From positions 1 to 23,940 of the forward strand of contig JAHFSL010000002.1 in the NCBI GenBank assembly GCA_023265785.1: a stretch of DNA of 23,940 nucleotides, in the 5' to 3' direction. The stretch comes from Candidatus Coatesiibacteriota bacterium. GTDB lineage: Bacteria > Oederibacteriota > CAKKQC01. A program made the translations under genes and the position numbers. Under the pieces are notes generated by a model that ran no database searches, was not told where the DNA came from, and saw nothing but the letters and a program-made list of their open reading frames with translations. How positions within the stretch are numbered: position 1 is the first letter of the stretch; each line of letters begins with the position of its first letter. This document shows, in pieces, positions 1 to 7,667 of this stretch.

Positions 1-644
1 GGGCCGCCTCCTTCGGGTCCGGCGTCTTCCACTCGACGGATGGCGGGACGTCCTGGAAACCGTGCGCCGCCCAACCCGGGTACCCCGGCAACCGTCACGC
101 GTACGGCCTCGCCCTGCACCCCGATGGCACGCTGTTCTGCACGGTCACCGGCCGCCGCGAGGCCGATCGGTTTCCCGTGGCCGGCGGCCTGTTCCGCACG
201 CACGATGGCGGCCGGAGCTGGGAGGACCTCACCCAGGCCCTCGCCCTGCGCTGGCCGGGGGATGTGGCGGCCGACCCGCGCGACAGCCGGGTCCTCTGGC
301 TGGGGGCCTCCGCGGTCCCCGGGCTGGGGCAGGGCGGAATCTACCGGACCGGTGACGGCGGCAAGACCTGGAAAAAGGTCCTGGACGAGGCGATCCTGCC
401 GATGGAATTGGAGTCCTATGCCCATGCCCTCTTCGTCACCCTCGATCCCGCCGCGCCCGATACCTGCTACGCGGGCATCATGACCCACGGCCTCTGGGTG
501 ACGCGGGACGCCGGCAGGACCTGGCATGAGGTCCCCGGCCTGCCGCACCGGGCCTGCCAGCGCGTCGCGTTCGATCCCGCCCATCCCGGAGAGCTGTGGG
601 TGACGACATTCGGCGCGGGCTGTTGGCGCGGAACGCCGCCGTAA
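1..644 (+). CDS. Asp-box (BNR/sialidase-type) beta-propeller protein, 5'-truncated
   Basis: The reading frame is open from base 3 to the TAA at 642-644, so only the last 213 or so residues are present and the start lies left of the window. Four Asp-box motifs (S/T-x-D-x-G-x-T/S-W) are visible: STDGGTSW, THDGGRSW, TGDGGKTW and TRDAGRTW, roughly 50 residues apart. This is the pattern of BNR/sialidase-like or YCF48-like propellers, in which each box closes a blade turn. Such proteins are usually extracytoplasmic. Sialidase catalysis cannot be claimed because no catalytic arginine triad can be assigned in the fragment. An internal GTG at 177 gives an open frame but falls in mid-repeat and is not the start. 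The gene converges on the c-di-GMP gene with only four bases between stop codons. Confidence 0.8.
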   Translation, partial: AASFGSGVFHSTDGGTSWKPCAAQPGYPGNRHAYGLALHPDGTLFCTVTGRREADRFPVAGGLFRTHDGGRSWEDLTQALALRWPGDVAADPRDSRVLWLGASAVPGLGQGGIYRTGDGGKTWKKVLDEAILPMELESYAHALFVTLDPAAPDTCYAGIMTHGLWVTRDAGRTWHEVPGLPHRACQRVAFDPAHPGELWVTTFGAGCWRGTPP

Positions 645-648
645 CACG

Positions 649-2817
649 CTACGCGGAAGCCGCCTCCTCACCGCGCGGCGGGCGTGATCGCGGGGCGGCC
701 AGCGCCCGGTAGGGCCGGGCGGAGGAGAGCAGGCGGAGCGCCTCGGCCGCGGGGACGGGCGGCGAGAGCAGGTACCCCTGGGCGTGGTCGCACCGGAACC
801 GGCGGATCAACCGCAACTGCTCCACGGTTTCCACCCCTTCCGCGATCACCAGCAGGTCAAGCCGGTGGGCCATGGCGATGATGGCGCGGGTGATGGCCTG
901 GTCGTCGGCGCTTCCCACGAGGTCGCGCACGAAGGACTGGTCGATCTTGATCGCCTTGATCGGGAACTTCTTGAGGTAGTTCAGCGACGAGTAGGCGATC
1001 CCGAAGTCGTCAATGGCGATCATGACCCCCATCTCGGCCAGTTCGTGGAGCACGGTGACGCTGTAGGCCAGGTTGTCCATGGCCACCGTCTCGGTGATCT
1101 CCAGCGCCAGGGCCGTTGCCGGCATCCCGGTCTCCGCCAGCGCCGCGCGGACCATGGCCGGCAGGTTGGTGTGGCTGAACTGGCGGGCCGAGACGTTCAC
1201 CGAAATCCGCAGGCCGTTGCGGTCGGCCGCATGGAAGGCGGCATACTGCTTGCACGATTCGCGCAGGACCCACTCCCCGATCGGCTCGATCAGCCCGGTT
1301 TCCTCGGCCATGGGGATGAATTCCGCCGGCAGGACGAGCTGGCGGTCCGGATGCTGCCAGCGCACGAGGGCTTCCAGCGCAACGGTCCGGCCCTGGGCCA
1401 GCGCCACCACGGGCTGATAGTGCACCGTGAACTCCAGCCGCTCCACGGCGCGCCGCAATTCGTTCTCCAGCCGGACCAGGTGGGGTGCCCCGGCGCTCAT
1501 GCCCTCCACGAACACCACCGACCGCGCCTTGCCCCCTGCCTTGGCCCGACCCAGCGCGGCCGCCGCGTCGCGCAGGATGTCCTCGGCCTTGGCGGGGCCC
1601 GCCGCCCCCACCGCGATGCCCAGGCTGGCCGAGATATGGACTTGCTGGCCCGCCACGGTAAAGGGCGGCTTTAGCGCGGCGTGGATCCGGTCCGCGGCCA
1701 CCTCGGCCTCGTCGGGGGTCTCCAGCCCGTTGATCAGGACCGCGAATTCGTCCCCCCCGTACCGGGCCAGGACATCGCCCGGCCGCAGGCATTCCTTCAG
1801 CCGGCCGCTGATGCCGATCAGCAACTGGTCCCCCGCGGTGTGCCCGAGGCTCTCATTCGCGGGGCGGAACCGGTCCAGGTCCAGCAGGATCACCGCGAAC
1901 CGGTACCCGTCCTGCCGCGCACTGCGCTCCACCGACCGTGCAACGTGCTCGCGGAATACCTCGGCGGTCGGCAGGGTGGTCAGCGAATCATGGATGGCGT
2001 AATGGCGCAACTGCTCCTCGGCCCGCCGCCGCTCGGAGAGATCGCGGGCCACACCCAGGATCGCCTTGGGCCGTCCCTCGGCGTCGCGGACCAGGGATGA
2101 ACTGACCTCCACGTGAAACCGGGATCCGTCCCGCCGCAGGAGTTCGTATTCAGTTCCCGGAAGGGTGCCATCGGCCAGCAGTGTGGACATCCGCGATCGC
2201 GAACGCACCCGGTCCTCCGGCACCATGAATTCGAAACCGGCCTGTCCCACCATTTCCTCCGGGCGGTCGAAGCCGTGCATGCGGGCGGCCTGCTGGTTGA
2301 CGGCCAGGATGCGCCCCTCCAGGTCCACGACCGTCACGGCCTCGGGCATGATCTCCACCAGCGCGCGGTACCGCTGTTCACTTTCCACCAGCGCCGCTTC
2401 GGTCATCCTTCGGTCGGAGATGTCCCGCGCGACAACGCCGCGGGCCGTGCGGCCGCCGAACAGGACGGGCATCGCCGTGACCTGGACATAGATTGTCTCG
2501 CCGTCCCGCCGGCGGTGGCGCCACACGCCCGTGTCCACGCCCCCCGGCCGCTGGCGCAGGCGCGCGTTGGACTCGATGAACCGCGCGACATCCTCGGGCG
2601 GCCGGAGATTGAGGACGGTCAGCGCCAGAAACTCGTCACGGCTCCACCCGTAGGACTCCACGGCGGCCTCGTTGACCTCCAGGACCTTCCACGAGTCGGG
2701 ATCGTAGATCCAGGACGGAATCGGCGAGAGTTGGAAGAGGGACCGGTACCCCTCGTCCCCCGCGTCAGGGGGGCGCCCGGTCAGCCGGGCGGCGAGCCGC
2801 CTCCACCATGTGCCGAT
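649..2817 (-). CDS. PAS-PAS-GGDEF-EAL cyclic-di-GMP synthase/phosphodiesterase, probable ATC start
   Basis: This is a cytoplasmic bifunctional-type c-di-GMP enzyme, 722 residues if translation starts at the ATC at 2817. Order: PAS1 (about 24-137), PAS2 (about 144-264), GGDEF domain (about 270-430) and EAL domain (about 450-705). The GGDEF motif is intact at 354-358, with an RxxD inhibitory site (RPGD) five residues before it, so feedback-inhibited cyclase activity is plausible. The EAL domain keeps EALVRW, NVSARQ, EITET, the DDFG loop, KIDQSF, EGVE and the QGY end, so phosphodiesterase activity is also plausible. There are no membrane segments, so the PAS domains presumably sense an intracellular signal. 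The first standard start codon in frame (GTG at 2661) would cut PAS1 in half, because PAS-like sequence (PSWIYDPDSWKVLEVNEAA) runs on upstream to a stop at 2857-2859. A GGGAGG ribosome site sits five bases before the ATC. Confidence 0.88.
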   Translation of the reverse strand: MGTWWRRLAARLTGRPPDAGDEGYRSLFQLSPIPSWIYDPDSWKVLEVNEAAVESYGWSRDEFLALTVLNLRPPEDVARFIESNARLRQRPGGVDTGVWRHRRRDGETIYVQVTAMPVLFGGRTARGVVARDISDRRMTEAALVESEQRYRALVEIMPEAVTVVDLEGRILAVNQQAARMHGFDRPEEMVGQAGFEFMVPEDRVRSRSRMSTLLADGTLPGTEYELLRRDGSRFHVEVSSSLVRDAEGRPKAILGVARDLSERRRAEEQLRHYAIHDSLTTLPTAEVFREHVARSVERSARQDGYRFAVILLDLDRFRPANESLGHTAGDQLLIGISGRLKECLRPGDVLARYGGDEFAVLINGLETPDEAEVAADRIHAALKPPFTVAGQQVHISASLGIAVGAAGPAKAEDILRDAAAALGRAKAGGKARSVVFVEGMSAGAPHLVRLENELRRAVERLEFTVHYQPVVALAQGRTVALEALVRWQHPDRQLVLPAEFIPMAEETGLIEPIGEWVLRESCKQYAAFHAADRNGLRISVNVSARQFSHTNLPAMVRAALAETGMPATALALEITETVAMDNLAYSVTVLHELAEMGVMIAIDDFGIAYSSLNYLKKFPIKAIKIDQSFVRDLVGSADDQAITRAIIAMAHRLDLLVIAEGVETVEQLRLIRRFRCDHAQGYLLSPPVPAAEALRLLSSARPYRALAAPRSRPPRGEEAASA

Positions 2818-2828
2818 GACGTCCTCCC
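2815..2828 (-). promoter_or_regulatory. Shine-Dalgarno GGGAGG five bases upstream of an ATC codon
   Basis: On the minus strand GGGAGG (2828-2823) is followed by ACGTC and then ATC (2817-2815), in frame with the PAS-GGDEF-EAL protein. No ATG, GTG or TTG occurs in frame between the upstream stop and the GTG at 2661. The only nearby ATG (2809-2807) is in another frame, 13 bases from the site, and runs into a stop right after a six-G run (2768-2773). The ATC start is an inference. Confidence 0.55.
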
Positions 2829-2948
2829 GACGGACCGGGCCGTCAATTGGAGCCTGTCACGCCGGGGGGGAACGGTCAAGCATGACCTGTCGTCCAACCC
2901 CCTGACCCGCACCAAGGGGCACTCGCGCCGCGCGAATCCCCCGTCGGC

Positions 2949-3260
2949 TTATTGCAGTTTGTGTTCTGGCTTGCGGGGCGGGTCGTTCGCCGGACGCGGC
3001 TCAACCTTCGCGTTGGCCTTGTAGGCGGGCGACTCGGCCTTGTTGACCTCCGCCCATTCCGGGCTGGCCTCCTCGTTCTCGACGATGGCCAGGACCGGGC
3101 ACTGCGGCATGCAGGCACCGCAATTGATGCACAGTTCCGGGTCAATCACCATGAACGGCTCACCCTTGTGGTCGCCGGGATAGATGCACTCCACCGGGCA
3201 GGCCGACACGCACTGCGCGTACTGCTCGCCCAGGCACTTGTCCGTAATCACATACGCCAT
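2949..3260 (-). CDS. 7Fe-type [3Fe-4S][4Fe-4S] ferredoxin with extended C-terminal tail
   Basis: A 103-residue soluble electron carrier. The cysteine pattern is C9-x7-C17-x3-C21-P-x2-C25, then C43-x2-C46-x2-C49-x3-C53-P. The missing cysteine two or three residues after C9 matches 7Fe ferredoxins such as the mycobacterial/Azotobacter FdxA-like group. There, the first, second and last cysteines hold a 3Fe cluster and the CxxCxxC plus C21 hold the 4Fe cluster. The N-terminus MAYVITDKC is typical of that family. After the clusters comes a tail of about 40 residues rich in Lys, Pro, Glu and Ala, longer than usual, with no recognised motif. The ATG at 3260 follows a purine-rich AAGGAGGAGAGGAG ribosome site. 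It lies alone between murJ and the c-di-GMP gene, with its own promoter; its redox partner cannot be told from context. Confidence 0.93.
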   Translation of the reverse strand: MAYVITDKCLGEQYAQCVSACPVECIYPGDHKGEPFMVIDPELCINCGACMPQCPVLAIVENEEASPEWAEVNKAESPAYKANAKVEPRPANDPPRKPEHKLQ

Positions 3261-3317
3261 GGTCTCCTCTCCTCCTTGTCGCCGTGTGCGCGGCTAAGCA
3301 TCCATGAGAACCCTGCC

Positions 3318-3346
3318 AGTAAACCAAAGTGCGCGCGCGGCGTCAA
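3318..3346 (-). promoter_or_regulatory. Sigma70-type promoter for the ferredoxin gene
   Basis: Minus strand: TTGACG (3346-3341), a 17-base spacer, then TTTACT (3323-3318). The -35 box matches 5/6 and the -10 box 4/6. The predicted transcription start is near 3311, giving a leader of about 50 bases that contains the strong ribosome site. The -35 box lies only about 10 bases after the murJ stop codon. Confidence 0.5.
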
Positions 3347-3355
3347 GGCACGGCG

Positions 3356-4945
3356 TCACCCCTTCTCCTTGAGGGCGGCCCGCACCTCCCGCCATTCGCC
3401 GTGGTCGAGAAGCCGGGCCAGCCCGGCGTAGATCGCGAATCCGAGCAGAATGCCCCCGGCCGTCGCCAGGGCCTCAAACCCCTTGGCCGTTCCGGCCAGA
3501 TCCGGCCACGCGGCCACGGCCGCATGCATCCCTCCCCAGACGACCAGGCCCATCAGGAGGGCGGCACCGAAACTGCGGCCCAGCGACCCGCCAAGGCCCC
3601 GGCCGAAGCCCGGCGCCAGCGGCGTGAGGCGCCAGGCCAGCCAGCCCGCCGTGGCCAGCGTGACCAGGCTGGTGGACAGCGGCAGGCCAACGACCCCGAT
3701 CCGGAACATGAGGAGGGTGGAGACGAGGACGTTGGCGGCCACCCCGACGCCGTCAATGGCCACGGGGACCCAGGGGCGTCCGGCGGCGTAGAAGGCCGGC
3801 GCCAGCACCCGGTTCATGACATGGCCGAAGATGCCCACCGCGTAGGCCGAGGACACGGCCGCCGTGATCGCCGCGTCCGCCGCGGTGAACCGGCCGTACC
3901 GGAACAGGAGGGCGTTGATCTGCGGCGCGAGCGCGATGAGTCCGGCCGCGGCGGGCAGGACCGCAAACGCCGCCAGCCGCACCGCCCGATTCAGGGCCGC
4001 GGCGGCTTCCGCGGGCCGGCGCGCCTGGAACGCGCGCGCCACGACCGGGTAGGTGACGGTGGAGATGGCCACGCCGATCGCCCCGAGCGGCAGTTGCATG
4101 AGCCGGTTGCCGTAATAGATCCGGGCCACGCTCCCCTCGGGGAGAAAGGACGCGAGGATGGTGTTCACGAGCAGGTAAATCTGGGTGATGGAAAACCCGA
4201 TCAGCGCTGGCACCATCAGGGATCCGATGTCCGCGAGTCCCGGGTGCCACCAGCGCCAGCGAAAGTGCAATCCGGCCCGCCGCGCCGCGGGCACCTGCAC
4301 GAGCCACTGGGCCAGGCCCCCGGCCAGCACCCCGGCGCTCCAAAGGTAGATCTCGTGCTCCGGGGCGTCCCGGCCGCGGACCAGGATCGCCAGTCCCGCC
4401 ACGATGACGCACGCATTCAGCGCCACCGGCCCGAACGCCTGCGGCCCGAACCGCTCCTGGGCCGTCAGCCACGCCTGCACGACGGCGGCCAGGCTCATGC
4501 ACAGGATGAACGGAAACAGCCACCGGGTGAGCGAGACCGTCAGGGCGAACTTGGTCCCGGTGCCCAGGAAGCCCGGGGCCATCAGGTGCACGATCCAGGG
4601 CGCCGCCAGCCCGCCCAGCAGGACCAGCACCCCGCCGCCCAGCCCGACCCAGGTCAGGAGCGCGGACACCAGCCGGGCGGCATCCCCCCGGGCCCGGGTG
4701 CCGTCGCGGCCCGGGGCGCACCGGCGGCTGATCGCGGGGATGACCGCCGCCGACAGCGCCCCCTCAGCCACCAGGTCACGCAGGAGGTTGGGGATGCGGA
4801 ACGCCACGAAGTAGGCGTCCGCCACCGTCCCCGCTCCGAACAGCCCGGCGTTCAGAGAATCGCGGGCATACCCGAGCACGCGTGATACCAGGGTCCACGA
4901 GCCCAGCACGGAGGCCGCGCGGACCAGGGAGGGCGGCCGGGTCAC
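3356..4945 (-). CDS. murJ: Lipid II flippase MurJ
   Basis: A 529-residue polytopic inner-membrane protein, the normal length for MurJ (MviN/MOP superfamily, about 14 helices), which flips lipid II across the cytoplasmic membrane during peptidoglycan synthesis. Diagnostic sequence near the N-terminus is SRVLGYARD, then ADAYFVAFRIPNLLRDL and AEGALSAAVIP, carrying the arginine and aspartate residues needed in the E. coli protein. The later YYGNRLMQLPLGAIGVA segment holds the equivalent of the essential mid-protein arginine. The start is GTG at 4945, overlapping the pilR TGA in a GTGA junction. The frame stays open upstream to 5227, but that extension is Arg/Pro/Gly-rich, lies inside pilR and is not membrane-like. 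The gene is probably translated by coupling to the pilS-pilR genes, an unusual place for a cell-wall gene. Confidence 0.95.
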   Translation of the reverse strand: MTRPPSLVRAASVLGSWTLVSRVLGYARDSLNAGLFGAGTVADAYFVAFRIPNLLRDLVAEGALSAAVIPAISRRCAPGRDGTRARGDAARLVSALLTWVGLGGGVLVLLGGLAAPWIVHLMAPGFLGTGTKFALTVSLTRWLFPFILCMSLAAVVQAWLTAQERFGPQAFGPVALNACVIVAGLAILVRGRDAPEHEIYLWSAGVLAGGLAQWLVQVPAARRAGLHFRWRWWHPGLADIGSLMVPALIGFSITQIYLLVNTILASFLPEGSVARIYYGNRLMQLPLGAIGVAISTVTYPVVARAFQARRPAEAAAALNRAVRLAAFAVLPAAAGLIALAPQINALLFRYGRFTAADAAITAAVSSAYAVGIFGHVMNRVLAPAFYAAGRPWVPVAIDGVGVAANVLVSTLLMFRIGVVGLPLSTSLVTLATAGWLAWRLTPLAPGFGRGLGGSLGRSFGAALLMGLVVWGGMHAAVAAWPDLAGTAKGFEALATAGGILLGFAIYAGLARLLDHGEWREVRAALKEKG

Positions 4946-6291
4946 TGCGGGCCGCCGACCCGGTAGGCCCGTAATTTTTCCCAGAGGGTGTTGCGGGAAA
5001 TCCCCAGTTGCCGGGCCGTCCTGGTCTGGTTGCCCCCGCAGGCCTCCAGGACCCGGAGGATGTGCTCCTTCTCCACGGCTTCCAGGGAGGCCCCCGCTGC
5101 GGACGCGGCGCGCATCCCGGCGCCCTCGGGCAGGGTCACCGCGGCGGGGCCGACGGGGCCGTCCCCGTCGTGCAGGAGCACCGCGCGCTCGAGCACATTG
5201 CGCAGTTCCCGTACATTCCCTGGCCACGGGTACCGGACCAGCGCGGCCTCAGTCGCAGGCCCGAGCGCCAGCGGCCGGCGCCCCAGTTCGCGGCAGATTT
5301 CCCCCAGCAGGCGCCGCGCGAGTGGCAGGAGGTCCTCCGCCCGGTCGCGCAGGGGCGGGATCACCAGGTGGCCCACCTTGAGGCGGTAGTAAAGGTCCTC
5401 CCGGAACGCCTTGCGCTCCACCGCCCGTTCCAGGACCACATTCGTGGCGGCCAGGATCCGGGTGTCCACGGTCAGGTCGACGGTACCCCCGACCCGCCGG
5501 AATGACCGGGTCTCAATGGCGCGGAGAAGCTTGGCCTGCACGGCGGGCACGAGCTCACCGATCTCATCGAGCAGGAGCGTCCCGCCGTCGGCCAGCTCGA
5601 AGAGGCCCTGCTTGCGCGTCCGCGCGTCGGTGAACGCGCCCGCCTCGTGGCCGAAAAGCTCGCTCTCGATTAGTGCCTCCGGGATCGCGGCGCACGAAAC
5701 GGCGGTGAACGGGCCGCCCGCCCGCGGGCTGGCGTGGTGGATGGACCGGGCCATGAACTCCTTCCCCACGCCGGTTTCCCCCTCGATCAGGATGGTCAGC
5801 GTGGGGCTCTGCGCCAGCCGGCGCGCCTGGATAATGACGGCCGCAAAGGCCGGCGTCACGGCCTCGATCGCGTCGAAGGTGAACCGGGCGCTCTGTTCAC
5901 GCCGGTGCGCGCCGAACTCCCGAATGGCCCGTCGGGTCTCCAGGATGCGGCGAAGCATGACCTTGAGCGCCTCTGGGTCGTAGGGCTTGACCAGGTATTC
6001 CAGCGCCCCCAATTTCATCGCCTCGACCCCGTCGCGGACGTCGTCGGACGCGGTGACCACGATGACTGCCGCCTCGGGGTCCTGGGCGCGCATGTCCTTG
6101 AGGACCTCCAGCCCGTGGCGGTCGGGCAGGAAGAGATCCAGCAGGACCGCGTCAGGGTTCCCCTGGGCGAACACCGCCAGGCCCTCGGCGGCGGTGGAGG
6201 CGGAGGAGATCCGGAGCCCCTCGGCCTCCAGCGCGGCGGCGAGCGAGCGGCGCACCGCGGGATCATCGTCCACCACCAGCAGGTGCTTCAT
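4942..6291 (-). CDS. pilR: NtrC-family sigma54 response regulator, PilR-like
   Basis: A 449-residue transcription factor in three parts. The receiver (1-120) has acidic residues DDD at 8-10, phospho-acceptor D52 and K102. The AAA+ sigma54-interaction domain (about 140-375) has Walker A GETGVGKE at 171-178, loop GAFTDA at 218-223 and Walker B LLLDEIGE. A Fis-type helix-turn-helix lies at about 405-443 (NQTRTARQLGISRNTLWEKL). GAFTDA replaces the canonical GAFTGA that contacts sigma54; I recall this variant in other NtrC-family proteins, so function need not be lost. It overlaps pilS by ATGA at the start and murJ by GTGA at the end. The PilR name rests on the membrane kinase partner and the divergent pilin gene; another NtrC-type regulator cannot be excluded. 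Confidence 0.9.
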   Translation of the reverse strand: MKHLLVVDDDPAVRRSLAAALEAEGLRISSASTAAEGLAVFAQGNPDAVLLDLFLPDRHGLEVLKDMRAQDPEAAVIVVTASDDVRDGVEAMKLGALEYLVKPYDPEALKVMLRRILETRRAIREFGAHRREQSARFTFDAIEAVTPAFAAVIIQARRLAQSPTLTILIEGETGVGKEFMARSIHHASPRAGGPFTAVSCAAIPEALIESELFGHEAGAFTDARTRKQGLFELADGGTLLLDEIGELVPAVQAKLLRAIETRSFRRVGGTVDLTVDTRILAATNVVLERAVERKAFREDLYYRLKVGHLVIPPLRDRAEDLLPLARRLLGEICRELGRRPLALGPATEAALVRYPWPGNVRELRNVLERAVLLHDGDGPVGPAAVTLPEGAGMRAASAAGASLEAVEKEHILRVLEACGGNQTRTARQLGISRNTLWEKLRAYRVGGPQ

Positions 6292-7556
6292 GGGAGGCCG
6301 GCACCGGCGGCCGCGACCTCACCCACCGCCACGGGCGCCGGGCCGGCGACCGGGAGGACCATCCGCACCATGGTGCCGCCGGCAGGACCAACCCCGGCCG
6401 GATGGACGGGGCTCAGGACCGTCATCTCCCCCCCGTGGGCCTGGACAATCTTTCGCGCCAGGCAAAGGCCGAGGCCGGTGCCGCCCGGCTTGGTCGTGTA
6501 GAACGGCTGGAAGAGGCGGGCCAGCTGGTGTGCCGGAATCCCCCCGCCAGCGTCCGTCACGCGCACGGCGACCTGCTCGCGGCCCCGGACGACCGAGGTC
6601 ACCGTCTCGATGTCCAGCCGGCCGCCGGCGGGCATCGCCTCGACGGCGTTGCGGAGGACATTGCCCAGGACCATCTCCAGGAGCTGGGCGTCGCCCCAGA
6701 GCGCCCCGGCATTCGGGGCCAGCCGCAGGTGAACGTCGAGGGCGGACGCGGCGGCCCCCAGGTCCCGCAGGGCGCGGCGAACGAGGTCATGGAGGTCCGT
6801 CCAGCCGGGCTTGAGTGCGGGCGGGCGGGCGAGATCAAGGGTTTCCTGGACGATGCGCGTGACACGCGCCACCTGGTCGAGGGCATCGCGAATGAGCCCC
6901 CGCTCGGTCCCGCCCTCGGGCAGGCGGTGCAGAACCGCCTGGAGGCTGTTCGTCATGGCCGTCAGGGGATTGCGCACTTCGTGTGCGATCCCCGCCGCCA
7001 CCTGCTGGAGCGACCGGACCTGGTCGGCCAGGGAGCGTGAGGCGTCCACGGCCTCCTGCTGGAGCCGGGCGCTCTGCGCCAGGTACCCGGTGAAGATGGC
7101 GATGATAAAGAAGAAGGGCAGGCGGATCAGGACGTCCACATCGAGCAGGCTCAGGGATTCCACGTCACGCCAGACCAGGAAGACATACAGGCTGCTGACC
7201 CCCGCCGCGACGAGAATGCCGCGGGCCAGCGAGCGGGTCAGGGCGGCGGTCAGGATAATCAGGAAGTACGGAAGGTAGAGGCGGGAATCCAGCCCGCGCA
7301 TGCAATAGATGGCGGCCCCGATGAAGACGGTATCGGCCACGAACATGTACATCCAGTTCACCGGCCGGTAGAACGCGGGCGGGGGCAACCGCATGAGGGC
7401 CAGATTGCCCAGGGCCGAGAGGAGGACGAGGGACCAGAAGAGGAGGGGGGCAATGCGCCAAGCTCCGGTGGCGCTCCCCCAGACGGCGACCACGCCGACC
7501 AGGAGCCATTGGAGGGAAACGACATAGCCCTTCCGGCTCCGCCACCACCCGTGCAT
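6288..7556 (-). CDS. pilS: Membrane sensor histidine kinase, PilS-like
   Basis: A 422-residue inner-membrane kinase. Residues about 14-160 form roughly six hydrophobic segments with short loops, no large periplasmic domain and no HAMP, the layout of PilS. A short coiled linker follows, then the H-box AGIAHEVRNPLT with His192, the N-box NVLRNAVEAM (N303), the G1 box DAGGGI (from D335) and the G2 box GTGLGL (359-364), so all catalytic elements are intact. The C-terminal 20 residues are Ala/Gly/Val-rich filler. It should phosphorylate the regulator encoded in the next gene, which it overlaps by ATGA. It is divergent from the pilin gene, consistent with PilSR control of pilin in pseudomonads and myxobacteria. 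In PilS the membrane part senses the pilin level; that role here is inference. Confidence 0.9.
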   Translation of the reverse strand: MHGWWRSRKGYVVSLQWLLVGVVAVWGSATGAWRIAPLLFWSLVLLSALGNLALMRLPPPAFYRPVNWMYMFVADTVFIGAAIYCMRGLDSRLYLPYFLIILTAALTRSLARGILVAAGVSSLYVFLVWRDVESLSLLDVDVLIRLPFFFIIAIFTGYLAQSARLQQEAVDASRSLADQVRSLQQVAAGIAHEVRNPLTAMTNSLQAVLHRLPEGGTERGLIRDALDQVARVTRIVQETLDLARPPALKPGWTDLHDLVRRALRDLGAAASALDVHLRLAPNAGALWGDAQLLEMVLGNVLRNAVEAMPAGGRLDIETVTSVVRGREQVAVRVTDAGGGIPAHQLARLFQPFYTTKPGGTGLGLCLARKIVQAHGGEMTVLSPVHPAGVGPAGGTMVRMVLPVAGPAPVAVGEVAAAGAGLP

Positions 7557-7562
7557 GAAATC

Positions 7563-7568
7563 ATTGTA
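7563..7568 (-). promoter_or_regulatory. -10-like TACAAT six bases before the pilS ATG
   Basis: TACAAT reads on the minus strand at 7568-7563 and matches the -10 consensus 5/6. Only GATTTC separates it from the ATG, so initiation would fall at or near the start codon, giving a leaderless message. No ribosome site is visible. No good -35 box is found at 16-18 bases. The nine-base context GGTACAATG recurs upstream of the giant surface operon (22789-22781). Confidence 0.4.
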
Positions 7569-7591
7569 CCGGGCCGTTCATCCGTCAGGTT

Positions 7592-7620
7592 TCCGGACGC
7601 CCGTAAGGAATCCGGACGCC
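7592..7620 (+). repeat. Tandem 10-base repeat TCCGGACGCC upstream of the pilin promoter
   Basis: TCCGGACGCC occurs at 7592-7601 and again at 7611-7620, starting 19 bases apart (close to two helical turns). The core TCCGGA is itself a palindrome. The pair lies about 75-105 bases upstream of the predicted pilin transcription start, where NtrC-family activators normally bind. Reading it as the PilR binding site is an inference. Confidence 0.45.
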
Positions 7621-7667
7621 TGGGACCGAACGGGCAATCCAAACATCTGACGGGCGTTCCCGGCCGG

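Noticed and set aside
649..2661. GTG at 2661 as start of the c-di-GMP gene
   Set aside because: It would cut the first PAS domain; homologous-looking PAS sequence continues upstream and a good ribosome site exists farther up.
2818..2948. Promoter between the ferredoxin and c-di-GMP genes
   Set aside because: TTGACG (2846-2841) and TTGACC boxes are present, but no -10 box lies at 16-18 bases; no supported call. The two genes may be co-transcribed.
3329..4885. Long open frame on the plus strand opposite murJ (518 codons)
   Set aside because: Arg/Pro/Gly/Gln-rich low-complexity translation typical of the antisense strand of a GC-rich gene; murJ on the other strand has clear family motifs.
4946..5227. 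Upstream extension of the murJ frame
   Set aside because: It overlaps the C-terminal domain of pilR, encodes Arg/Pro/Gly-rich sequence without a membrane segment, and the GTGA junction at 4945 gives the expected N-terminus.
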